NCBI GenBank assembly: GCA_963621145.1
Contig: CAVFDI010000001.1
Location: 62,001 to 126,000, forward strand
Length of the DNA: 64,000 bases
Source of the DNA: W0P28-013 sp963621145
Lineage (GTDB): Bacteria > Bacteroidota > Bacteroidia > Bacteroidales > Paludibacteraceae
Reading direction: 5' to 3'
How positions within the stretch are numbered: position 1 is the first letter of the stretch; the number at the start of each line of letters is the position of its first letter. This document shows positions 52,142 to 60,304 of the stretch, one piece after another. The notes below the pieces were generated by a model that was not told the DNA's origin, made no database searches, and saw nothing but the letters and a program-made list of their open reading frames with translations. The position numbers and the translations under genes were made by a program.

Positions 52142-52190
52142 CAAAGTTCACCATCGTAATGGAAAGAAGTTTACTATCGTAGTGGAAACT
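52142..52190. repeat. 49-bp direct repeat, right copy, flanking the DUF4143 ATPase
   Basis: Matches 50773-50821 with one mismatch and ends 14 nt before the gluQ start codon, occupying the place where the gluQ promoter would be expected. Confidence 0.92.
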
Positions 52191-52204
52191 CTAATTGATT
52201 AAAA

Positions 52205-53137
52205 TTGAAAGCAAATAACCAAACTATCCTTCGCGGACGCTTTGCACCGTCGCCTACGGGGCGCATGCACTTGGGAAATGTGTACACGGCACTACTCTCG
52301 TGGCTGGCAGCGAAAGCCGAGGGCGGCGAGTGGATTTTGCGCATCGAAGACCTCGACCCACAACGCAGTAAAGCGGTATTCGCCGAGCAGATCGAAGACG
52401 ACCTGCACTGGCTCGGGCTCGATTGGGATGCGGGTGGCAACTGCAGTGGATTTCGCCAGAGCGAGCGCACCGAAATCTATGCGCAATACTATCAGATTCT
52501 GAAAGATAAAGGGCTGATTTATCCCTGTTTTTGCAGTCGCGCCGACATAGCCGCAGCGCAAGCACCTCACGCCACCGACCATCACGGCGTGTATGTTGGC
52601 ACTTGCCGAAATCTTACGGAAACGGAGCGTGCCGCGCGCGCTGATAAGCGTCAACCTGCCATGCGATTGATGGTTCCAGACGAAGAAATTGCATTTCTCG
52701 ATGGACATTACGGGGCGCAGCGTGCCAATCTGCAGCAGGCGTGCGGCGACTTTGTGGTGCGCCGAGCCGATGGTGTGTTTGCCTACCAACTGGCAGTGGT
52801 GGTGGACGATGCGCTGATGGGCGTGAACCAAGTGGTGCGCGGCAACGACCTGCTAGCCTCTACACCGCAGCAAATCTATCTCTATCGACTTTTGGGTTTC
52901 GACGAGCCGCAATTCTTTCACTTGCCTTTGCTTTGCAATGCCACTGGCGCGCGCCTCTGCAAACGCGACCGCAGCCTCGACCTTGGCGAGTTGCGCAAAA
53001 ACTATTCAGCCGAAGAGATTATTGGACGTTTGGCATTTGTCGCAAATCTGATTGACCGCCCAGAACCAATCACTCCGCGCGAACTTGTGCCGCTGTTCAG
53101 CTGGCCGAAAATTCCGAAGGAAAATGTCATAGTATAA
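52205..53137 (+). CDS. gluQ: Glutamyl-Q tRNA(Asp) synthetase
   Basis: The 310-residue protein is a truncated GluRS-like enzyme without the anticodon-binding domain. It has the HIGH-type motif PSPTGRMHLGN (15-25), WILRIEDLDPQRSK, the GluQRS zinc site CFCSRADI then YVGTC, and KRDRSLDL in place of KMSKS. Length and layout fit GluQRS, which attaches glutamate to queuosine at position 34 of tRNA-Asp. The only start that keeps the HIGH region is TTG 52205: an in-frame TGA lies at 52196 and the next ATG (52265) falls inside the motif. TTG is unusual here and lies just after a 49-bp repeat, so the native 5' end may have been altered. Confidence 0.9.
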   Translation: MKANNQTILRGRFAPSPTGRMHLGNVYTALLSWLAAKAEGGEWILRIEDLDPQRSKAVFAEQIEDDLHWLGLDWDAGGNCSGFRQSERTEIYAQYYQILKDKGLIYPCFCSRADIAAAQAPHATDHHGVYVGTCRNLTETERAARADKRQPAMRLMVPDEEIAFLDGHYGAQRANLQQACGDFVVRRADGVFAYQLAVVVDDALMGVNQVVRGNDLLASTPQQIYLYRLLGFDEPQFFHLPLLCNATGARLCKRDRSLDLGELRKNYSAEEIIGRLAFVANLIDRPEPITPRELVPLFSWPKIPKENVIV

Positions 53138-53178
53138 AACAAGCGATGCCGCCCAAATGAGCAGCATCGCTTCTGTTT
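53137..53178. terminator. Bidirectional terminator between gluQ and the lipoprotein gene
   Basis: AAGCGATGC and GCATCGCTT form a perfect 9-bp stem, with A-rich and T-rich flanks (AAAAC and CTGTTTT), between convergent genes. Confidence 0.8.
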
Positions 53179-53195
53179 TCGGAGAAATTTGCCGA

Positions 53196-54158
53196 TTAGA
53201 TGTTCAGCAAATCAATCTCTTTCGATTCGTATATATTTTCTTCTTGAGTTTTGAAGTCGATGTAAGGTATTTGTACTTTGGCCTTGTTGTTACCCGTGAA
53301 GATAAGCGTAAACTTGAAATTTATTGGGTAAGACATTTTAACCAACTCAGCATATTCAAAATTTGGGAAGAACTCGTCGATGGCGCGTGTGTCGTCGACA
53401 TAAATTTCGAGCGAACCACTGAGTGGGAAACGTGTGCCAACGTTCACAACCATTGGGTCGGCTTCTACAAAATCCACCTTGTAATCGTATTTGCCGGCAG
53501 TTTTACCCTCTTGGTCTCCCGTAATAGAATAGGTGTGTTTGGTAACATCTTTATTGCCTTCGCCTTCTATCCAAGTGCGAAAGGTCTGCTCAGAAAACTC
53601 AAACGATTTTTCGCCCGAAATCAGAGTAAATTTGCCATCGACTATAAACATGCAGTGGTTCAGGCTGTCGCGACCACCATTTTCGATATACATGGTGTCG
53701 TTGCACTCGAGTTTCACGTCGTCTACATACCAATCGGTAAAAGTGGCTGCCATTTTTGTGCCTTCGCTTTCGTAAGCGCCATCGGCCCAGACTTTCAGCA
53801 CACCGCGGTGGTTGCGGCCATCTTTGCCAAGCACATTCTTGGTGCCATAGTCGATGGTTACAATTACTGGGAAGTTGTAATCGTGGTCTACAAACTGCAC
53901 ATCAATTTTTGGGAATGTGTCGACTTCGGCAGCAGCAGGAGCAGCAGCAGGAGCAGCAGCCGTTTTTGTTTGTACCGTAGCCACACCATTGGCCGATTCG
54001 GTAACAGCGTTGGTAACCAAAGCCGAAGCAGTGAGATACTGCGTGAGAGCGGAACCTGTGGTAAGTTTGTCCTGAGTCTCAGTTTTTGGCTCATCTTTTT
54101 TGTTGCAGCCAACCAAAACTACGGCCAGTATTGCAACTGCATAAAGCATTTTTTTCAT
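53196..54158 (-). CDS. Lipoprotein with Ala/Pro-rich linker, unknown function
   Basis: The 320-residue protein has a lipoprotein signal with lipobox LVGC (Cys about 18) followed by NKKDE. A flexible linker with an (A)AAPAAAPAAAE run (about 65-78) precedes a beta-rich body containing FVDHDYNFPVIVTIDYG and TFTDWYVDDVKLECNDTMYI, likely an immunoglobulin- or lipocalin-like fold. It belongs to the kind of exported lipoproteins common in Bacteroidota, but I do not recognise the family. The start at 54158 was chosen for the signal sequence; a good promoter (54203-54234) lies about 45 nt upstream. The Asn/Lys after the Cys would suit an inner-leaflet outer-membrane location. Confidence 0.75.
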   Translation of the reverse strand: MKKMLYAVAILAVVLVGCNKKDEPKTETQDKLTTGSALTQYLTASALVTNAVTESANGVATVQTKTAAAPAAAPAAAEVDTFPKIDVQFVDHDYNFPVIVTIDYGTKNVLGKDGRNHRGVLKVWADGAYESEGTKMAATFTDWYVDDVKLECNDTMYIENGGRDSLNHCMFIVDGKFTLISGEKSFEFSEQTFRTWIEGEGNKDVTKHTYSITGDQEGKTAGKYDYKVDFVEADPMVVNVGTRFPLSGSLEIYVDDTRAIDEFFPNFEYAELVKMSYPINFKFTLIFTGNNKAKVQIPYIDFKTQEENIYESKEIDLLNI

Positions 54159-54202
54159 TGTCGTATGAATTTTAAAAATTATTTTATCCTCGAATTTCGT
54201 TG

Positions 54203-54234
54203 CAAAGTTACTCACTTAAGTGTAAATGAGCAAA
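54203..54234 (-). promoter_or_regulatory. Promoter of the linker lipoprotein gene
   Basis: Minus strand: TTTG (54231-54234), a 20-nt spacer and TAACTTTG (54203-54210). Confidence 0.65.
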
Positions 54235-54283
54235 ATTATTTGTGTTAATTTTTCGTTGATGAATTTTTATGGCAAAAAATTCG

Positions 54284-55195
54284 TCAGTTTTCCCCGATTA
54301 AAAGGCGGTTTCGGTCAATTTCAATTTGATGTTCAAGTTCGGTAAGCGAGGCAAATTTTTGCTCATCGCGCAGGCGGTGTTGTACTTTTATTGTCAGATT
54401 TTTCCCGTAAATGTCGCCATCGAAGTCGATGATGTGCGCCTCCACGGTCTGTTCGTTGCCCGAAATGGTCGGTCGCGTGCCAATGTTGAGAAGTCCGCTG
54501 TGTTTTTTTTCAAAAATGTCTGTTTCGATGGCATAAACACCGCCGCGAGGTAACAATTTGCGTGGCGCAACAGCCAAATTTGCCGTTGGAAAACCAATGG
54601 TGCGCCCAATGGCCTGCCCGTGCTGCACTGTGCCCGACAGCGTGTAGTCGTAGCCCAACAGCGCGTTGGCTTGCTCTATTTTTCCTTCTGCCAAAAGTTG
54701 ACGAATGATGCGCGAACCAACGATTTTTCCATCCATTTTCAATGGTTCGGCTTGCGCTATTTCTACGCCAATTGTTTCTCCAATTTTCTGATAATCAGAC
54801 AGTTCGTTCAATCCGTCGCTGCCAAAGTGGTGATCGTAGCCCAGCAGCAAATGACGCACGCCAAAGTGCCGATGCAGCAGCGAAAGAAAATCGCCAGCGG
54901 TGAGTTTCACCAGATTTTCGTCGAAATTGAGCATCAGGCAATAGTCGATGCACATTTTTTCGAGAAGCGTAATTTTTTCGGTGGGAGTGGTGAGCAGTTT
55001 TACCTGCGAATTTGGTGAAAGCAGTTGTGCGGGCGAATCGGCAAAAGTTATCACCAAAGTGGGCAGATTTTTCTCGCTAGCGCAGCGTTTCAGCCTCTCC
55101 AACAAAAACTGATGCCCACGGTGCACGCCATCGAAAAAGCCGATGGTAGCGCAAGTTTGGCACTGCAGCGAATTGATGTTGGAGAGAAGTTGCAT
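54284..55195 (-). CDS. ribF: Bifunctional riboflavin kinase/FAD synthetase
   Basis: The 303-residue protein has the N-terminal FAD synthetase (nucleotidyltransferase) domain with TIGFFDGVHRGHQFLL near 17-32 and GYDHHFG near 118-124, and the C-terminal riboflavin kinase domain with GRTIGFPTANL and NIGTRPTISGNEQTVEAHI. It converts riboflavin to FMN and then to FAD. Both halves are complete and length is typical. The ATG at 55195 gives the standard N-terminus. It lies 161 nt downstream of the DUF4294 gene, with the 8-bp and 7-bp arrays between them. Confidence 0.96.
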   Translation of the reverse strand: MQLLSNINSLQCQTCATIGFFDGVHRGHQFLLERLKRCASEKNLPTLVITFADSPAQLLSPNSQVKLLTTPTEKITLLEKMCIDYCLMLNFDENLVKLTAGDFLSLLHRHFGVRHLLLGYDHHFGSDGLNELSDYQKIGETIGVEIAQAEPLKMDGKIVGSRIIRQLLAEGKIEQANALLGYDYTLSGTVQHGQAIGRTIGFPTANLAVAPRKLLPRGGVYAIETDIFEKKHSGLLNIGTRPTISGNEQTVEAHIIDFDGDIYGKNLTIKVQHRLRDEQKFASLTELEHQIEIDRNRLLIGEN

Positions 55196-55268
55196 GAATT
55201 TAGTTCGTAAAGTTTATGAAAAAGTGGGTTGATTAGTTGATCAGAAGTTGGAGTTGTTTGCCCAATTC

Positions 55269-55308
55269 TAATTAGATAATTGGGTAATTAAATAATTGGA
55301 TAATTATT
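55269..55308. repeat. AT-rich 8-bp-period array (TAATT-based, 5 units)
   Basis: TAATT recurs at 55269, 55277, 55285, 55293 and 55301, exactly 8 bp apart, between ribF and the DUF4294 gene. Confidence 0.75.
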
Positions 55309-55328
55309 CTGTCATGCTCTCCCCAAAA

Positions 55329-55363
55329 TTCTTAATTCTTAATTCAAAATTCATAATTACAAT
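55329..55363. repeat. Heptad array (TTCTTAA/TTCATAA) overlapping a stop codon
   Basis: Units TTCTTAA, TTCTTAA, TTCAAAA, TTCATAA, TTACAAT. The DUF4294 stop codon (55357-55359) lies in the last unit. Confidence 0.8.
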
Positions 55364-55950
55364 TGCCCTGCTTCTACCAAAAAGATGATGCGTTCGATGA
55401 CTTTGTCTTCGCTGCTGTCGCCGAATTTCTTTTTCAGATCGGCACCGAGTAGTTTGGCGAACATCTGGTAAAATCCAGCCGAAAAACTGCCTCGATAGGC
55501 GCGTATGAGTTCGTACGAGCTTGTCTGGCACTCGCGGTCGACTAGCCGAATGAGCAATTTGCCCTGATTTAGAGTCATCTGCGTGAACTCTTTGTAGTAT
55601 TTTTTGTAGGTCGACTTTTCCCATTGCCGCATGTAGCGGTCGCGTGCTTTCTTGTCGGGCAGGCGCATCAGCGTGTCGTTCACCTCTTGCACCAAGCCGC
55701 TAATCATCTTCGAATAGGGCAAAACTTTTTTCACGTCGCGCACGGTTCGCCAATAGAAACGTTCTTCGCGCTTGTTTTTGAACTTCATCGGCGGAAAAAC
55801 ATAGACCGTCGGCAGCTGAAACACCGTGTCGCCGTTGATTATGTGCATCGGCACCACATTGGCAGCCAAGGGTTGCGTGGCAGGCACTGTGGCGCTCGCC
55901 GAAACGGCAAAGATGCACGAAGTGGCTAATATGAGCGAAAGGCGTTTCAT
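55357..55950 (-). CDS. DUF4294 family secreted protein
   Basis: The 197-residue protein has a signal peptide (about 1-20) and then a helical, charged body with VYVFPPMKFKNKREERFYWR, VRDVKKVLPYSKMISGLVQ, YMRQWEKSTYKKYYKEFTQM and GKLLIRLVDRECQTSSYELI, which are the conserved segments of DUF4294, a family restricted largely to Bacteroidota with unknown role. It probably acts in the periplasm. Length agrees with the family. No promoter of the standard form was found on the minus strand upstream of 55950. Confidence 0.85.
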   Translation of the reverse strand: MKRLSLILATSCIFAVSASATVPATQPLAANVVPMHIINGDTVFQLPTVYVFPPMKFKNKREERFYWRTVRDVKKVLPYSKMISGLVQEVNDTLMRLPDKKARDRYMRQWEKSTYKKYYKEFTQMTLNQGKLLIRLVDRECQTSSYELIRAYRGSFSAGFYQMFAKLLGADLKKKFGDSSEDKVIERIIFLVEAGQL

Positions 55951-55961
55951 GAAAACAGATT

Positions 55962-56243
55962 GTAGGTAGATTCTAAAAATTATCTTTGCAAGAATTTTTG
56001 AATTATAATCGAGCAGGTTTGATAAAATAGGCTGCGTCTCAGCAATTAAAGTGAACTTTATTGTATTCGACTTGCACTATTTTTGAAAGAGCTTTTGGAG
56101 GCGCAAGGTGGCTTGTAACTGAAAAAACTCGAAAAAGATGCAGATTAGAAACGAAAATTCGCAAAGAGCAATCAAAACCGCAAAAGCATTTAGAAACTTA
56201 CCAAAGAAAACAATAAAAGCGTAGAATTTTTAGAATCTACCTG
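55962..56243. repeat. Short element bounded by inverted ATTTTTAGAATCTACCT repeats
   Basis: The sequence ATTTTTAGAATCTACCT at 56226-56242 is present in inverted form at 55964-55980. A related direct copy, matching over about 30 bp with one mismatch from 56213, lies at 60995-61024. The 341-nt stretch 55951-56291 otherwise holds a plus-strand -7 box TATCTTTG (55981-55988), a small inverted repeat AATTAAAGT/ACTTTATT near 56046, and a 28-codon basic frame from ATG 56138 that stops inside the repeat. Whether anything is expressed is not clear. Confidence 0.5.
55981..55988 (+). promoter_or_regulatory. -7 box (TATCTTTG) reading into the repeat-bounded element
   Basis: TATCTTTG on the plus strand with no protein gene ahead of it on that strand before the convergent rimM; ATTG lies 18 nt upstream. 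It could start a small RNA or the 28-codon frame. Confidence 0.35.
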
Positions 56244-56291
56244 TAGGTAGGTTGAACGCTACAATTGTTTGAAAATCAAATTTCGTACCAA

Positions 56292-56789
56292 TCACAAATC
56301 GAGCAATCCTTCGGGCAGATTGGTGTGCAGAATTTTGCGTTTGTGGTCGATGTCGGTAATGAACTCTTCGCACACGGGCATCAGGCGGTCGCCAATGGCA
56401 AAAAGCGCATTTGCGGTGCTTTCGTCCACCGCGTCGATGGCACCAATGGTACCAAGCGTTTCGTCGATCACCGTGAAACCGACAAAATAGTCGAGCGCCA
56501 ACTGGTCGCTATCTTCTGCCAACGATTTCGGAACAAAAAATTGTTTGTTTGTGAGTATTCTGGCGGCAGGCTCATTGTCGATGTCGAGAAATTTCACCAA
56601 CCAAGTGGTGTCGTTCTTCGGTCGCACCGAATCGATAAAAAACGGCACGAAAATGCCATCAATATCGAACACAAGGTAGCGGCACGCGTCCCAATCGAGG
56701 TCGATGTCGAGCGTGAGAGCCACTTCGCCGCGCACGCCGTGAGTTTTGCCGGTGGCCCCAGCCTGCATTATTTCGTCTGCTGAAATCAC
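56292..56789 (-). CDS. rimM: Ribosome maturation factor RimM
   Basis: The 165-residue protein has the N-terminal RimM domain with TGKTHGVRGEVALTLD and the C-terminal PRC-barrel beginning around 95 (DYFVGFTVIDETLGTIGAI) and ending DIDHKRKILHTNLPEGLLDL. It binds r-protein S19 and helps 30S head maturation. The start is GTG 56789, supported by a 4-nt overlap with the lgt stop and by the usual 12-15 residues before the GKTHG motif; ATG 56768 is the alternative. Confidence 0.93.
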   Translation of the reverse strand: MISADEIMQAGATGKTHGVRGEVALTLDIDLDWDACRYLVFDIDGIFVPFFIDSVRPKNDTTWLVKFLDIDNEPAARILTNKQFFVPKSLAEDSDQLALDYFVGFTVIDETLGTIGAIDAVDESTANALFAIGDRLMPVCEEFITDIDHKRKILHTNLPEGLLDL

Positions 56790-57688
56790 TTCTTATGTTT
56801 TACTGTTTTGTCGTCTGCTAGCACAAACTCCTGTTTGCCACGTTTCAGCGCGCGAACAATGAGCCAAACGCCCAAAATAACGAACGGTACGCTGAGCCAT
56901 TGTCCCATGTTGAAAGTCATGTTGGCTTCGAACGCCGATTGGTCGTTTTTGAGCAACTCTATGATTTGTCGCGCCAGAAAAATGCCCGTGAAACCAATGC
57001 CCGACAGCAGTCCGTAGTATTTTCCGCCCTCTTTGCGCCAATAGAGCCAAATGAGCAGCACTGCCACTAAGAGATAAGCCGCTGCTTCGTACAGTTGCGT
57101 GGGGTGACAGGGCAGCCATTCGCTCTGCGGACAGCACACTTGTGGCGCAAGGCACTCTTCAAAATTGTCGAATGTACCGCAAAATTGCTCTTGTCCGCGT
57201 TTGAAGATGAAACCCCACGGCATATCGGTTGGTGTGCCGTAGATTTCGGAGTTCATTAGGTTGCCAAGGCGAATCATGCAAGCCACGGGCGCGCAACCTA
57301 TGAAAAGTCGGTCGCCGAGCCACCACATGGGCTGTTTTGTTAGGTAGCGCGACAGCAAATAGCAGCAAAGCACTATGGCGATGGCGCCGCCGTGACTAGC
57401 CAAGCCGCCGTGCCAAATCATGGGTATTTCGGCAAGATTCTCGCGATAATAGTCCCAATCGTAGAAAAAGACATGCCCCAAGCGCGCGCCAACAATCACG
57501 GCCACTACCATCCAGATGAATACTTTATCGAGCCACTCTTCGGGCGCTCCGTCGTGTTTGAAAGTCTTGCCAATGAGCGTGATGCCCAAGAAAAAGCCAA
57601 GTGCGTAAAGCACTCCATACCAGCGCACCTGAATGGGGCCGATGCTAAAAAATACGGGATCGATATCCCAAATTATGTTTAACAACAT
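56786..57688 (-). CDS. lgt: Prolipoprotein diacylglyceryl transferase
   Basis: The 300-residue inner-membrane protein has about seven membrane segments and the Lgt signature: ARLGHVFFYDWDYY, IWHGGLASHGGAIAI (with the essential His and Gly residues), and RLGNLMNSEIYGTPTDMPWG, the conserved R-x-GN-x-x-N-E-x-x-G motif. It transfers diacylglyceryl from phosphatidylglycerol to the lipobox Cys, the first step in making lipoproteins such as the two in this window. A Cys-rich insert (about 165-185) near QFCGTFDNFEECLAPQVCC is unusual. It overlaps rimM by 4 nt. Confidence 0.95.
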   Translation of the reverse strand: MLLNIIWDIDPVFFSIGPIQVRWYGVLYALGFFLGITLIGKTFKHDGAPEEWLDKVFIWMVVAVIVGARLGHVFFYDWDYYRENLAEIPMIWHGGLASHGGAIAIVLCCYLLSRYLTKQPMWWLGDRLFIGCAPVACMIRLGNLMNSEIYGTPTDMPWGFIFKRGQEQFCGTFDNFEECLAPQVCCPQSEWLPCHPTQLYEAAAYLLVAVLLIWLYWRKEGGKYYGLLSGIGFTGIFLARQIIELLKNDQSAFEANMTFNMGQWLSVPFVILGVWLIVRALKRGKQEFVLADDKTVKHKK

Positions 57689-57870
57689 CTTTTTTAGTTT
57701 GAGTTTAGTGTTTTCAGAAGAACTCGTTTAACCTTGCAAAGTTACACTTTTTATTCCAATCGCCGTGCAAGAGATTTTTGATTTGATGTTATTTTATTGA
57801 TTATTAGGCAGTTATGTGCTGATGTGCAAATGTTTTTTGATAAAAGTGTGGTCGGCTTAAAAAAAAGTCG

Positions 57871-57878
57871 TACCTTTG
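57871..57878 (+). promoter_or_regulatory. -7 box (TACCTTTG) of acpP
   Basis: TACCTTTG, about 66 nt before the acpP ATG. No clear -33 TTTG at the standard spacing. Nothing else is seen in the 255-nt divergent gap 57689-57943. Confidence 0.5.
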
Positions 57879-57943
57879 CCGCGGTTTTTGCAAAAATGCG
57901 AAACCATTTTTATCGGAAATAATTTATCAAAACCTTTTTAACT

Positions 57944-58183
57944 ATGTCAGAAATAGAAGAAAAAGCAAAAGCAATCATTGCTGAAAAACTTGGTAAAAAA
58001 ATCGAAGAAGTGACCAACGAAGCTAGCTTCACTGGCGATCTTGGCGCTGACTCGCTCGACACCGTTGAGCTGATTATGGACTTCGAGAAACAATTTGGCG
58101 TAACTATTCCCGAAGAGGAACAGGAGAAAATCGTTACCGTAGGTGACGCTATTGCCAAAATTGAAGAGGCCGTCAAGGGCTAA
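57944..58183 (+). CDS. acpP: Acyl carrier protein
   Basis: The 79-residue acidic protein has the phosphopantetheine site [12 protein letters not shown] with Ser37, in a four-helix frame that starts [17 protein letters not shown]. It carries growing acyl chains in type II fatty acid synthesis. fabF follows 38 nt downstream. Length and charge are typical. Confidence 0.97.
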   Translation: MSEIEEKAKAIIAEKLGKKIEEVTNEASFTGDLGADSLDTVELIMDFEKQFGVTIPEEEQEKIVTVGDAIAKIEEAVKG

Positions 58184-58221
58184 ACTCCACACAGCCCTCG
58201 AAAGGGGAAAAATTATCTTTC

Positions 58222-59487
58222 ATGGAATTAAAACGAGTTGTAGTAACGGGACTTGGTGCCGTCACTCCTCTTGGCAATACTGTCCCCGAATTGTGGGACA
58301 GTGTTGTTAATGGGTGTAGCGGTGCTGCACGCATCACACTGTTCGACCCCGAAAAATTCAGAACGCAATTTGCCTGCGAAGTCAAAAATTTCGATGCCTC
58401 GCAGTTCATCGACCGCAAAGAGTTGCGCAAGATGGAACGCTACGAACAATTTGCCATGGTGGCGGCCGAACAGGCCATTGCCGACTGCGGCATTGCGCTC
58501 GAGCAGGCCAACCGTGACCGCATCGGCGTGATTTTTGGCGTGGGCATTGGCGGACTGAAAGCCTACGAAGAGGAGGTGCTCAGTTATGCCGAAACGAGCA
58601 AAACCATCGGACCGCGCTTCAATCCTTTTTTGATGACAAAACTCATTCCGAATATGGCGGCTGGGTTTGTGTCGATAAAATATGGTCTGCGCGGACCAAA
58701 CTTCACTACTACGGCTGCTTGCGCCTCGTCGAATCTTGCCATGGCCGAAGCCGCTAACTACATTCGTCTTGGCAAAGTCGATGCCATGGTCGTTGGCGGC
58801 GCCGAAGCAGTCATTACCGAGTCGTGCATTGGAGCATTCAATTCCATGAAGGCGCTATCGACCAACAACGAAAATGCTGCTACTGCGTCGCGACCATTCA
58901 GCCGCAGCCGCGATGGATTTGTGCTGGGCGAGGGTAGCGCAGTGCTCATTCTCGAAGAGTACGAACATGCTGTGGCGCGCGGAGCGAAAATCTATGCTGA
59001 ATTGGCGGGCTACGGACTCAGTGCCGATGCTTACCACATGACTGCTCCCGAACCCGAAGGCGAAGGCGCTGCACTGGTTATGCGCAATGCCTTGGACGAC
59101 GCCAACCTTACCACTGCCGACATCGACTACATCAATCTGCACGGCACCTCTACGCCGCTTGGCGATGTGGCCGAAATGCGCGCTGTGAAAGCCGTGTTTG
59201 GCGACGATGCCTACCGCCTGAACTTGAGTTCTACCAAATCGATGACGGGTCACCTGCTTGGTGGCGCAGGCGCATTGGAAGCGGTAATCAGCATTTTGGC
59301 GATGAACAACAACACAGTGCCGCCAACCATCAACTTCGCCGAGGGTGACGAAGATCCAGACGTCGACTACAAACTCAATTTCACATTCAATCACGCTCAA
59401 AAACGCGAAATTCGCGCCGTGCTGTCGAACACCTTTGGCTTCGGCGGACACAATGCGTCGGTAATATTTAAGAAAATTAGGAGTTAG
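58222..59487 (+). CDS. fabF: Beta-ketoacyl-ACP synthase II
   Basis: The 421-residue thiolase-fold enzyme has the active Cys167 in TTTAACASSN, the two catalytic His in LHGTSTPLGD and KSMTGHLLGGAGA, and the final NTFGFGGHNAS loop. It condenses malonyl-ACP with acyl-ACP in fatty acid elongation. Length is normal. It sits next to acpP, the common arrangement; rnhB follows 69 nt later where rnc is often found in Bacteroidota. Confidence 0.97.
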   Translation: MELKRVVVTGLGAVTPLGNTVPELWDSVVNGCSGAARITLFDPEKFRTQFACEVKNFDASQFIDRKELRKMERYEQFAMVAAEQAIADCGIALEQANRDRIGVIFGVGIGGLKAYEEEVLSYAETSKTIGPRFNPFLMTKLIPNMAAGFVSIKYGLRGPNFTTTAACASSNLAMAEAANYIRLGKVDAMVVGGAEAVITESCIGAFNSMKALSTNNENAATASRPFSRSRDGFVLGEGSAVLILEEYEHAVARGAKIYAELAGYGLSADAYHMTAPEPEGEGAALVMRNALDDANLTTADIDYINLHGTSTPLGDVAEMRAVKAVFGDDAYRLNLSSTKSMTGHLLGGAGALEAVISILAMNNNTVPPTINFAEGDEDPDVDYKLNFTFNHAQKREIRAVLSNTFGFGGHNASVIFKKIRS

Positions 59488-59519
59488 GAATCATTTGGTG
59501 GTGATGACTAAACGACTAT

Positions 59520-59547
59520 TTTTCATTGCTCATTTTTCACTATTCAT
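59520..59547. repeat. Heptad array (TTTTCAT-like, 4 units) before rnhB
   Basis: Units TTTTCAT, TGCTCAT, TTTTCAC, TATTCAT, ending 9 nt before the rnhB ATG. Confidence 0.75.
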
Positions 59548-59556
59548 TTCAGGAAA

Positions 59557-60171
59557 ATGAAGGAACATTCGCCTTTGCTGCATTTTTTTAAGCCCGATTG
59601 TATCGAAGCGGGCTGCGACGAGGCGGGGCGAGGTTGTTTGGCTGGACCAGTTTTTGCTGCAGCGGTTATTCTTCCGCCCGATTTCGACCATCCGCTGCTG
59701 AATGATAGTAAGCAACTTACTGAGCATCAGCGCGATATGCTGCGCCCAATCATCGAAAAAGAGGCTGTGGCGTGGGCTGTGGCGCAAGTCTCTGCCAAAG
59801 AAATCGACGAGATAAACATTCTCTCGGCCAGCATTTTGGCCATGCACCGCGCCATCGATGCGCTGAAAGTGCGCCCCGAACATCTCATCATCGACGGCAA
59901 TCGTTTTCGTCCTTATCACGACATTCCGCATACCACCATTGTGAAAGGCGATGGCAAATATCTGTCGATTGCCGCTGCTTCGGTGCTTGCCAAAACTCAC
60001 CGCGACGAATATATGCGCAGCATCGATGCCGATTTTCCGCAATATGCTTGGCGTGTGAACAAGGGCTACCCAACGGCGGCTCACCGTCGCGCCATCGAAC
60101 AATATGGCACCACACCGCATCATAGGCTCACTTTTCGACTGCTCGACACACAACTAAAATTCGATTTTTAG
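59557..60171 (+). CDS. rnhB: Ribonuclease HII
   Basis: The 204-residue protein has the type 2 RNase H active site: [20 protein letters not shown] (D21, E22), the third Asp in LIIDGNRF, and the fourth acidic position in KTHRDEYM, plus the [13 protein letters not shown] motif. It cuts RNA in RNA-DNA hybrids, including single ribonucleotides in DNA. All acidic residues are present. The heptad array lies directly upstream. Confidence 0.96.
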   Translation: MKEHSPLLHFFKPDCIEAGCDEAGRGCLAGPVFAAAVILPPDFDHPLLNDSKQLTEHQRDMLRPIIEKEAVAWAVAQVSAKEIDEINILSASILAMHRAIDALKVRPEHLIIDGNRFRPYHDIPHTTIVKGDGKYLSIAAASVLAKTHRDEYMRSIDADFPQYAWRVNKGYPTAAHRRAIEQYGTTPHHRLTFRLLDTQLKFDF

Positions 60172-60245
60172 TCCGATTTCGGGCTGTTTTGTGTCAATTC
60201 CGCCCTTTTTGGTCGATTTATTGCCTGAATTTCAATAAAAAACAC

Positions 60246-60253
60246 TATTTTTG
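60246..60253 (+). promoter_or_regulatory. -7 box (TATTTTTG) of the DUF6089-uppS-bamA cluster
   Basis: TATTTTTG, 51 nt before ATG 60305. ATTG lies about 22 nt upstream as a weak -33. It excludes starts before 60254. Confidence 0.5.
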
Positions 60254-60304
60254 CAGCAATTTTTGAGGCATTCGTGCGTTATATCAACGGCGAATTGTGT
60301 ATTT

